This document shows, piece by piece, positions 1 to 5,090 of a stretch of 5,090 bases of DNA. The first letter of the stretch is position 1. Each line of letters begins with the position of its first letter. Position numbers and translations under genes: made by a program. The notes below the pieces were generated by a model. It did not search any database. It was not told the DNA's origin and saw only the letters and a program-made list of their open reading frames with translations. Source of the DNA: Microcaldota archaeon (GTDB lineage: Archaea > Micrarchaeota > Micrarchaeia > Micrarchaeales > Micrarchaeaceae); contig JAJZJI010000088.1 in the NCBI GenBank assembly GCA_021828345.1, forward strand, positions 1 to 5,090. The letters run 5' to 3'.

Positions 1-2393
1 GCTTTCAAAAGTATCTGGGAGTTAAATTGTTGTTTCCCAACACCAATTTTTAAACCCATATAATTTTTAAGTATCATAAATCCACGCGTTGCAACCTGTC
101 TAAATCGTCGCTTCATTATTTCTGTATTTCTTATATTATGTTTGAGCATCGTAAATATATCAGAGGAGATTAAGTCTTCAATAACTTCTTTAATTATGTT
201 GTTATTTATTTTAATCGCACCAATGTTCAATATAAATCCATTATCACTAACAGTTATTCCAATATCCATATCTAAACGTTCTCCAAGCTGTATTGCAAAT
301 ACCCTAGATAACGCATCATTAACCCTTTTACCATAAAGCGCATGAAATATCAAATAATGTTTTTTATTCCCTTCACTAGAATCAGCTTCGATAGTATCCT
401 CTATTAGTATCATTTTGTTGTTTGGTATAATTTTGATATATTTGTACTGTTCAATAAAGTAGTCATAAACAACCTGCCTTGCTTTATCATCCATTGGCAT
501 ATTTTTTAGAATACTATCTACTTTTTTAGATGGTTCTTTGCCAGAGTGCTTTGAATCATTTAAAATTGCAGTTCCCAACTTTTCCCTAAATATGCCTATT
601 TCATTGGCAAGTTCAAAACTTAAGGGCAATTGTTCGGAAAACCACGGCGGTATTGTAGGAGAGTTACTATTTGCAATTGCAACATAACATTTCATGCCCT
701 TTGCGTATTGAAATTCATATAATCTGCCACCAAGTGTAAAAACATCCCCCTGTTTCATCTTGGATAAAAATTCCTCTTCTATACTTCCAACCCATTTTTT
801 ATCTAATGTAAATACATTTATTGCCACCTCCTCGGGTATTGTACCTAAATTAAGCATGTATATAGCTTGAGCTAGCTTCCCACGCTTTCCAAAGGTATTA
901 TCTTTCTCATCATACCATATTTTGCCATAAACATTTCTGCTCTCCAACCCCACATATTTTCCTGCAAGGTAGTTTATTAGAGCAATAAAATCATTTTTTT
1001 CTAATGTATTATACGGATAAGACCTCTTTACTAACTCAAATGCCTTATCAACATTCCATTTTGTATTTAATGACATGCCTATAATATGTTGTGCAAGCAC
1101 ATCAAGCGCATTTTTTGGCGTGCTAAACGAATCTAAATGCTTTTTTAATGCAGCATCTAATATGACCGCACATTCTACAAGGTCATCTCTATCCAATGCT
1201 ATTATTTCACCATGTGCAATTGCCTTAAATGTGTGCCCCGCCCTTCCAATTCGCTGCATTGCCCTACTGACGCTCTTTGGTGATCCTAATTGTATTACAT
1301 TTTCTATAGCGCCTATATCAACTCCAAGTTCTAAACTTGTGGATGTTACTGCGCATTTAAGTGAGCCTTTTTTAAGGAGTTCCTCTACTTCAAATCTAAA
1401 ATCTCTGGATAATGAGCTGTGATGCGCTGCAATATCCTCACCATAATTGAATCTTTTTTTAAGATTAAATACAACACGCTCAGTTCCACTTCGCGTATTC
1501 GTAAATATGAGCGTTGATTTGCTGTTTTTAATTATTCTATTAATTTCTATATATAATTCATTCTCTATTATGTTGTTATCTGTGTATATTAGGTCATTAA
1601 CAGGGCTTATTGCAATAACATCTAATTTTTTACTCCATGATGCATCAACAATTTTACAATCCTGTGGTTCGTGGCTATCATTTTTATATCCTACAAGAAA
1701 CTTCGCCGCTTCATCAAGCGGATGTATTGTTGCACCAAGGCCTATGCGCGTTATATCCTTATTTACTAAGGCTGTGAGTCTTTCTATTGTAAGTGTAAGG
1801 TGCACTCCGCGTTTGTTATTTGCAAGTTCATGCATCTCATCTATAATAACATATTCAACTGTTTTTAAATTTTCCAGAAACTTTTTGGAGTTTATTAATA
1901 TTGCAAGGCTTTCAGGGGTAGTAACAAGTATATTTGGTGGCTTTAAAAGCTGTTGCCTCCTCTCCTGTTGTGACGTATCACCTGTTCTTACTCCCACGCT
2001 AACTTTTTTTATATTAGATCTTATTATATCAATTCCCATTTTCTTTATTATTATATTATATACCTGCTCTAATGGGCCCAAGAGATTTTTATATATATCA
2101 TTGTTAAGCGATCTTAATGGCGATACATATATGCAATATACCCTATTTTCAAGCGTTCCTGATATGGAATAATCAAATAGCCTGCTAATTATTGATAAAA
2201 AGCCCGACATTGTTTTTCCAGATCCTGTGGGCGCTGTAACAAGAACATTTTTCCTCTCGCTTATTAATTTGAATGTAAATTTTTGTGGTGGTGTTAGTTC
2301 TGTAAAATTTGATACAAACCACTCTTTAACATAAGGATTGAGTGCATCAAGGCTTTCTGTATCGCTAAATGGCTCTCTAAGCTGTTCTATCAA
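1..2393 (-). CDS. lhr: Lhr-family superfamily 2 ATP-dependent helicase (C-terminus off left edge)
   Basis: Large SF2 helicase; the visible 797 codons are uninterrupted and run off the window, so the last part of the C-terminal domain is missing. Seen in the translation: Walker A APTGSGKT at residues 54-61, motif Ia-like SPLRSLNND near 91-99, TTPESL near 158-163, DEMH box at 185-188, motif III as GLGATI at 218-223 (usual Ser replaced by Gly), motif IV-like LIFTNTRSG near 295-303, TSTSLELGVDIG at 350-361 and QRIGRAGH at 380-387. Downstream are a winged-helix region (about 420-510) and the Lhr/DEAD-associated domain, including PTIPPWF with Trp584 and LPLSFELANEIG. Lhr proteins are 3'-5' translocases on DNA or DNA:RNA, linked to repair. 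The start is TTG at 2393: a TAA lies immediately upstream in frame, the first in-frame ATG is residue 62, after the Walker A box, and GGTGA sits six bases before the TTG. The family call is secure; the cellular role is inferred. Confidence 0.95.
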   Translation of the reverse strand, partial: MIEQLREPFSDTESLDALNPYVKEWFVSNFTELTPPQKFTFKLISERKNVLVTAPTGSGKTMSGFLSIISRLFDYSISGTLENRVYCIYVSPLRSLNNDIYKNLLGPLEQVYNIIIKKMGIDIIRSNIKKVSVGVRTGDTSQQERRQQLLKPPNILVTTPESLAILINSKKFLENLKTVEYVIIDEMHELANNKRGVHLTLTIERLTALVNKDITRIGLGATIHPLDEAAKFLVGYKNDSHEPQDCKIVDASWSKKLDVIAISPVNDLIYTDNNIIENELYIEINRIIKNSKSTLIFTNTRSGTERVVFNLKKRFNYGEDIAAHHSSLSRDFRFEVEELLKKGSLKCAVTSTSLELGVDIGAIENVIQLGSPKSVSRAMQRIGRAGHTFKAIAHGEIIALDRDDLVECAVILDAALKKHLDSFSTPKNALDVLAQHIIGMSLNTKWNVDKAFELVKRSYPYNTLEKNDFIALINYLAGKYVGLESRNVYGKIWYDEKDNTFGKRGKLAQAIYMLNLGTIPEEVAINVFTLDKKWVGSIEEEFLSKMKQGDVFTLGGRLYEFQYAKGMKCYVAIANSNSPTIPPWFSEQLPLSFELANEIGIFREKLGTAILNDSKHSGKEPSKKVDSILKNMPMDDKARQVVYDYFIEQYKYIKIIPNNKMILIEDTIEADSSEGNKKHYLIFHALYGKRVNDALSRVFAIQLGERLDMDIGITVSDNGFILNIGAIKINNNIIKEVIEDLISSDIFTMLKHNIRNTEIMKRRFRQVATRGFMILKNYMGLKIGVGKQQFNSQILLK

Positions 2394-2399
2394 TTAAAT

Positions 2400-2404
2400 T
2401 CACC
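2400..2404 (-). promoter_or_regulatory. Shine-Dalgarno site deciding the TTG start of lhr
   Basis: On the minus strand GGTGA is followed by six bases (ATTTAA) and then TTG. It matches the 3' part of the archaeal consensus GGAGGTGAT. Together with the in-frame stop directly upstream, it fixes the helicase start at a non-ATG codon. Confidence 0.65.
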
Positions 2405-2425
2405 ACTACCTCTATATTCAATTCA

Positions 2426-2462
2426 AGTGATAAATATCCTCACAAATTTTTCATTTATCACT
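2426..2462. repeat. Perfect 10-bp inverted repeat upstream of lhr
   Basis: AGTGATAAAT at 2426-2435 is exactly complementary, in inverted orientation, to ATTTATCACT at 2453-2462, with a 17-base spacer. It fills the centre of the 80-base gap between the Yip1 gene and lhr, about 33 bases before the TTG start. It could be a dimeric repressor operator, an RNA hairpin in the lhr leader, or a 3'-end hairpin of the upstream operon. There is no T run directly after it on the minus strand, which argues against a simple terminator. Confidence 0.6.
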
Positions 2463-2468
2463 GTTATT

Positions 2469-2480
2469 TATTTTTATAAA
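2469..2480 (-). promoter_or_regulatory. Possible TATA box for lhr
   Basis: The minus strand reads TTTATAAAAATA here, overlapping the Yip1 stop codon. It resembles an archaeal TATA box. Start of transcription would fall about 26 bases downstream, near 2449, inside the spacer of the inverted repeat, giving a leader of roughly 55 bases. The surrounding DNA is so A/T-rich that such matches arise by chance. Confidence 0.25.
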
Positions 2481-3091
2481 AGTGCCAAAAATCCGATAAT
2501 TGCAAATCCTATTAACAATGTTACTATAATAAAAGAGGCTAGGCTTCCAAGCGCTCTGCCTTTTGATATATTATGTTTTGCAGAACTCGCGTATACAAAT
2601 GCTACTATGGACCATATGAGCAGTACGTAAAAGATTGCACCTAATTGGGGTATCATTAAGACCCAAAAGAACAAAACAAATGGCAGTGCCGCGTAAACTG
2701 ATGCGCTGAAGGTATTTGCCTGCGTACCATTATAGAGCCTTAGCAATATTTTTGATATAAAATGGAAGATAAGCGAGAATGTCATTATTGCGAAAGGAAA
2801 TAAGACCAAATACAAAAATATTATTGAGGCCTCTATGACTATGCTAGAATTTATACCGCTTAATATTCCAATGCTCATATATGGTAATATGCTATCTATT
2901 AATAAGTTGGGCAAGCGTCCGTAAAAACTTATAAATATTGCTCCTATAATAACAGAAATTATCATTGGCAATACTATTGCCCTATAATATAATTTCAACA
3001 TGGATATTCTGTTTATAACACGTTCTTCATTTGCGCCAAGGAAAAGCGCAGATTTAACCCCATTTTTAAAATCTCTAAAAAGCAATTTCAT
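2474..3091 (-). CDS. Yip1-family five-helix membrane protein
   Basis: Integral membrane protein of 205 residues. A short amphipathic N-terminus (about 1-35) precedes five predicted transmembrane segments near 36-56, 88-112, 130-148, 150-170 and 184-205. The pattern fits the Yip1 domain: FHFISKIL with His110 after the second helix, a polar NGTQANTF loop (121-128), a helix with a central Pro (AALPFVLFF), the IPQLG turn (147-151), IWSIVAF, and a late KHNISKGRAL segment (172-181). The family occurs in archaea and bacteria without a settled biochemical role; eukaryotic relatives act in membrane trafficking. The ATG lies 8 bases after the phosphatidyltransferase stop, and AGGT overlapping that stop can serve as ribosome binding site, so the two are probably co-transcribed and translationally coupled. 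A role in membrane lipid handling is inference from this pairing. Confidence 0.8.
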   Translation of the reverse strand: MKLLFRDFKNGVKSALFLGANEERVINRISMLKLYYRAIVLPMIISVIIGAIFISFYGRLPNLLIDSILPYMSIGILSGINSSIVIEASIIFLYLVLFPFAIMTFSLIFHFISKILLRLYNGTQANTFSASVYAALPFVLFFWVLMIPQLGAIFYVLLIWSIVAFVYASSAKHNISKGRALGSLASFIIVTLLIGFAIIGFLALL

Positions 3092-3099
3092 AATAATAC

Positions 3100-3735
3100 C
3101 TATACAATGCTATCATATATTTCAACTGCTCCTCTAAGCAGTATCATAATGAATAATCCAGAAATTAAAATATATCCCAATATCTGTGGATAATTATCTA
3201 CATACTCAAATATGAGGTATGAAAATGTAATTATTTTAAGTACATTTATTAGTGCTCTGCTTATATTTGAACTATAAATGAGTTTTGCGGCCTTTGTTTT
3301 CATTCCTGAAGAAGTGCCTCTTGCTCCCATTAACGCGTCTGCAAATGAATGTATTACTACTATTGCAATTACAATATAAAGAGGTACGATTCCTAAATAG
3401 AGAAAAATTATAAACATCGCATATTCAGCAATTCTATCAGCTGCAACATCTATTCGTGGGCCAAATCGCGCATTTATTGACGCTTTGCTTTTATATCTCG
3501 ATATGCTTGCTTTTGCAATCCTATTTTTTGATATGGCAGCTTTCAGATAGGTGCTAAAAGAAATTTTATGGCTGCTTTCCTGCCAGATAGCTAAATATCC
3601 ATCAATACCGTCAAGTGCTGTTGCAATCAAAAAAAGAAGGACTGATATTAAGGGATTGTATTTTATTATAACTAAATATAATACAAGTATTACAAGAAAT
3701 GTTCTAAATACTGTTGCAATATCAGCAGCTCTCAT
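3100..3735 (-). CDS. CDP-alcohol phosphatidyltransferase family membrane enzyme with split catalytic motif
   Basis: 211-residue membrane protein. The family transfers a phosphatidyl-type group from a CDP-alcohol (CDP-archaeol in archaea) to an alcohol such as serine, inositol phosphate or glycerol phosphate, at the cytoplasmic membrane face. The N-terminus ADIATVFRTFL (3-14) matches the usual opening of the family. The catalytic motif DxxDGxxAR...GxxxDxxxD is present as DGIDGYLA at 42-49 and FGPRIDVAADR at 91-101, so all four Asp (42, 45, 96, 100) and both Gly (46, 92) remain. However, A49 is followed by Ile instead of Arg, and A49 to G92 spans 43 residues where about 10 is usual; the roughly 33 extra residues are basic and Ser/Lys-rich. 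Helices are predicted near 10-25, 28-46, 102-117, 118-135, 162-180 and 184-203. It follows the parvulin gene by 24 bases and precedes the Yip1 gene by 8. The exact head group cannot be read from sequence. Confidence 0.85.
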   Translation of the reverse strand: MRAADIATVFRTFLVILVLYLVIIKYNPLISVLLFLIATALDGIDGYLAIWQESSHKISFSTYLKAAISKNRIAKASISRYKSKASINARFGPRIDVAADRIAEYAMFIIFLYLGIVPLYIVIAIVVIHSFADALMGARGTSSGMKTKAAKLIYSSNISRALINVLKIITFSYLIFEYVDNYPQILGYILISGLFIMILLRGAVEIYDSIV

Positions 3736-3759
3736 ATAAATCTAACCAAATCAAAATTA

Positions 3760-4035
3760 TCATTCTGTTCTTTTTATTATATGGTATCCAAACTCCGTTT
3801 TAATCGGTTTGGATACTTCTCCTTTATTTAATGCAAATGCTGCTTGTTCAAATGGCCTTACCATAGCACCTCTGCCAAAGACGCCCAAATCTCCTCCTCT
3901 TTTTCTAGAACCATCAATTGAGTACTCTGCGGCTAGTTTACTAAAATCCTCTCCTTTAGATATCCTTTCAAACAACTCATTTGCCAGAGTGGCATTTTTT
4001 ACCAATATATGGCTGCAGCGTATCTTATTTGACAT
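3760..4035 (-). CDS. Single-domain parvulin-type peptidyl-prolyl cis-trans isomerase
   Basis: A 91-residue stand-alone parvulin (rotamase/PpiC domain) that speeds cis-trans isomerisation of peptide bonds before proline. It has no signal peptide or membrane segment, so it should be cytosolic. The domain fills the whole protein: CSHILVK at 7-13, the FSKLAAEYS helix (31-39), the [10 protein letters not shown] loop (47-56), and FGYHIIKR near the end. Expected active-site residues are present: His9, Asp41 (the Cys/Asp position), Met58, Phe62 and His85. Size and layout resemble bacterial Par10 and the archaeal parvulin CsPinA of Cenarchaeum. I place the start at ATG 4035, because the domain begins directly after it and GTGAT lies just upstream; the frame is open to TTG 4062 (with ATG 4056), but those extra residues match nothing in the family. 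It is probably the first gene of an operon with the phosphatidyltransferase and Yip1 genes. Confidence 0.93.
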   Translation of the reverse strand: MSNKIRCSHILVKNATLANELFERISKGEDFSKLAAEYSIDGSRKRGGDLGVFGRGAMVRPFEQAAFALNKGEVSKPIKTEFGYHIIKRTE

Positions 4036-4038
4036 ATA

Positions 4039-4043
4039 ATCAC
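4039..4043 (-). promoter_or_regulatory. Shine-Dalgarno core favouring the inner parvulin start
   Basis: GTGAT on the minus strand is followed by TAT and then ATG 4035. Aligned to GGAGGTGAT, the spacing is equivalent to about seven bases after GGAGG. The earlier candidates at 4062 and 4056 have no such site. Confidence 0.5.
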
Positions 4044-4062
4044 TAATAAACAACATATTCAA

Positions 4063-4098
4063 TTATAATAAATATGCTCATAAAGGTTATTTTAAATA
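4063..4098 (-). promoter_or_regulatory. Candidate promoter region of the parvulin operon
   Basis: Two TATA-like stretches lie on the minus strand: TATTTAAAATA (4098-4088) and TATTTATTATAA (4074-4063). Transcription would begin about 26 bases downstream, near 4066 or 4043, leaving a leader of about 31 or 8 bases before ATG 4035. The gap of 112 bases, much longer than others here, supports a promoter, but A/T-richness makes the exact box uncertain. Confidence 0.4.
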
Positions 4099-4116
4099 CA
4101 ATGTGCCATTGCTAAT

Positions 4117-4151
4117 TATTAATGTTATTAAATATTAATGCCAAGCATTAA
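4117..4151. repeat. Short A/T-rich direct and inverted repeats at the end of the LUD gene
   Basis: TATTAATG occurs twice, at 4117-4124 and 4133-4140, 16 bases apart. The second copy overlaps a perfect 7-bp inverted repeat with a 3-base loop: TTAATGC (4135-4141), CAA, GCATTAA (4145-4151). The palindrome covers the TAA stop of the LUD gene. It might be a small 3'-end hairpin or a regulator site for the parvulin operon; chance is a real alternative in this composition. Confidence 0.4.
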
Positions 4152-4771
4152 AAACCAAGCTGTTCGTCAGTGATTATGATAAGTGTTATTCTGTCCTTGG
4201 TAAACTCTTTTTCTATTATCAGCCATTTTGCGATTGCGCTAAAAGAATTATTCTCATTTCGCATTCTTTTATCCTCAAGTGGCAGGGCATGCTCTATTAT
4301 GCGCAATCTACCCATTTCTAAAGAATCAACTATTTTATTTGCACTTGCAACAATAATAACTTTTTTTGCTGCAAAAGAATATGCAGAAACACGGGTTCCG
4401 CTTCTATCTGCAAGCATAAGTTTTCCGTCAATTGTTATAGCATTTACGCTGCCAAGAAAATAATCTGCAGTTACTGCTGTACGCCTAAGTGTTAACCGCT
4501 TTATTTCGTCATTCTCACTATATATGTCTTTATGCAAATTTTTCCATTTATTGAAATTGTCATCAAGATAGTCTAAAAATCCTATTTGTTTTAGTGTAGT
4601 GGATCCGCCATCCATTACCAAAGCATCTGGCGGTATAAGTTTTATTATATACTCTAATGCTTCCTTCCCGTTTTTAACAGTGTTTACATTTATTCCATTT
4701 GAAATTAGTGCAATGGCGGCTTTATCAATGATGCTTTTGTTGGGAAGTTTATCCCATTGATGATATTGCAT
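4148..4771 (-). CDS. LUD-domain (LutC/YkgG-like, DUF162) protein lacking cysteines
   Basis: 207-residue soluble protein made of one LUD domain, the fold of LutB/LutC lactate-utilisation proteins and many stand-alone proteins of unknown activity. Family hallmarks: DGGSTTLKQIG at 54-64, TADYFLGSVNAIT at 101-113, DGKLMLADRSGTRV at 115-128, KKVIIVASANKIV at 136-148, and ALPLEDKRM at 162-170. The end ITLIIITDEQLGF matches the usual closing strand. In many relatives a Cys-rich stretch (TPC..TG.C.DC type) lies between these last two blocks; here it is replaced by an ordinary segment, and the protein contains no cysteine. The start is placed at ATG 4771, with AAGTG as a weak ribosome binding site; GTG 4780, immediately after the pyrophosphatase stop, is an in-frame alternative adding three residues. 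It is probably co-transcribed with the pyrophosphatase. No lutA or lutB partner is visible, so lactate oxidation should not be assumed. Confidence 0.85.
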   Translation of the reverse strand: MQYHQWDKLPNKSIIDKAAIALISNGINVNTVKNGKEALEYIIKLIPPDALVMDGGSTTLKQIGFLDYLDDNFNKWKNLHKDIYSENDEIKRLTLRRTAVTADYFLGSVNAITIDGKLMLADRSGTRVSAYSFAAKKVIIVASANKIVDSLEMGRLRIIEHALPLEDKRMRNENNSFSAIAKWLIIEKEFTKDRITLIIITDEQLGF

Positions 4772-4780
4772 ATAATGCAC

Positions 4781-5090
4781 TTAATTTTTCTTCCCATCAT
4801 TTATCATTTTATAAGCATCTTCTGTGCTTCCATATCCTGTTATTTTAACCCATTTGTTTGGTTCAAGCTCCTTATAGTGCTCAAAGAAATGCTTAATTTT
4901 TTTCTTTATAGGTTCCGACACGTTTGTTATATCTTTTATATCGCTAAAGTTTGGATCAACTTTGTCTATGGGTACCGCAATTATTTTAGTATCCTCCCCC
5001 TCTTCATCCTCCATAAATGCAACACCTATAGGTCTTGCTTTTATAAAGCTGCCCGGTAGAAACGGCTGATTGCTCATGACAAGAATATCT
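4781..5090 (-). CDS. ppa: Inorganic pyrophosphatase, family I (C-terminal part; N-terminus off right edge)
   Basis: Soluble Mg-dependent enzyme that hydrolyses pyrophosphate to two phosphates, pulling biosynthetic reactions forward. The visible 102 residues match the C-terminal 55-60% of a typical 170-180-residue family I enzyme. The frame stays open to the edge and begins DILVM; that Asp fits the last Asp of the metal-binding DxDPxD signature, whose earlier part is outside the window. After it come [12 protein letters not shown] (12-23), [14 protein letters not shown] (27-40), a DIKD segment (50-53), [10 protein letters not shown] (67-76) with the active-site Tyr-Lys pair at 72-73, and WVKITGYG. 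The Met codon at 5077 is therefore internal and not the start, and no ribosome binding site precedes it. The stop TAA at 4783-4781 abuts the LUD gene, indicating one transcript. Confidence 0.95.
   Translation of the reverse strand, partial: DILVMSNQPFLPGSFIKARPIGVAFMEDEEGEDTKIIAVPIDKVDPNFSDIKDITNVSEPIKKKIKHFFEHYKELEPNKWVKITGYGSTEDAYKMINDGKKN

Noticed and set aside
1447..2172. Long plus-strand open frame of 241 codons.
   Set aside because: It lies fully inside the helicase gene on the opposite strand, where all SF2 motifs are intact. Its translation is Ser/Leu/Ile-rich with no recognisable domain, typical of an antisense shadow.
2427..2630. Plus-strand frame of 67 codons over the Yip1 3' end.
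   Set aside because: It is antisense to the Yip1 coding region, begins at a GTG inside the inverted repeat, has no ribosome binding site and shows no family features.
4036..4062. Parvulin starting at TTG 4062 or ATG 4056.
   Set aside because: The extra residues (MNMLFISDY) are not part of the parvulin fold, and the inner ATG at 4035 has a better ribosome binding site.
4148..4771. LUD gene as part of a lactate-utilisation lutABC operon.
   Set aside because: No lutA or lutB sequence is visible, the iron-sulfur-type cysteines are absent, and the neighbours are a pyrophosphatase and a parvulin.
4757..5059. Plus-strand frame of 100 codons rich in Phe, Ile and Tyr, resembling a small membrane protein.
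   Set aside because: It is antisense to the well-matched pyrophosphatase sequence. Its hydrophobic look follows from A/T-rich complementary codons.
4781..5077. Pyrophosphatase as a complete 98-residue protein starting at ATG 5077.
   Set aside because: The frame continues upstream to the window edge with residues matching the family (DILV before the Met), and essential metal-binding residues lie further upstream. The short form only reflects the cut at the edge.
1..5090. CRISPR array, transposon or tRNA gene.
   Set aside because: I saw no regularly spaced repeats, transposase-like frame, terminal inverted repeats or cloverleaf-type sequence; the window is almost fully coding on the minus strand.

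Overview
The window is an AT-rich stretch of what looks like an archaeal chromosome. All six genes lie on the minus strand, so the gene order reads from high to low coordinates. The archaeal assignment rests on three things: frequent ATA isoleucine and AGA/AGG arginine codons, Shine-Dalgarno cores of the GGTGA/GTGAT type, and the mix of families (Lhr helicase, CDP-alcohol phosphatidyltransferase, single-domain parvulin, Yip1 membrane protein, family I pyrophosphatase). Small compact genes and tight spacing would suit a DPANN/ARMAN-like or other small-genome archaeon, but nothing here fixes the lineage.

Layout in transcription order. First comes the C-terminal part of a family I inorganic pyrophosphatase (5090-4781); its N-terminus is off the right edge. 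It abuts a LUD-domain protein (4771-4148) that has lost the cysteine cluster usual in its relatives. A gap of about 110 bases follows, with TATA-like boxes and small A/T-rich repeats. A likely three-gene operon comes next: a cytoplasmic parvulin prolyl isomerase (4035-3760), a CDP-alcohol phosphatidyltransferase with a split active-site motif (3735-3100), and a five-helix Yip1-family membrane protein (3091-2474), with gaps of 24 and 8 bases. An 80-base gap containing a perfect 10-bp inverted repeat leads to a large Lhr-type helicase gene. It starts at TTG 2393, runs open through 797 codons and leaves the left edge without a stop.

How the genes fit together: the phosphatidyltransferase and the Yip1 protein are co-directional and almost touching, which suggests a shared role in membrane lipid synthesis or membrane organisation. 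Pyrophosphatase pulls forward PPi-releasing reactions, including CDP-archaeol formation, but that link is only inferred from neighbourhood. Lhr (nucleic-acid repair or processing) appears to be a separate unit.

I found no RNA genes, mobile elements, CRISPR arrays or convincing plus-strand genes. No gene-free stretch exceeds about 115 bases. I see no clear new multi-gene system. The points most worth checking are the roughly 33-residue insertion inside the phosphatidyltransferase catalytic motif, the cysteine-free LUD protein, the Ser-to-Gly change in helicase motif III, and the inverted repeat in front of the helicase.
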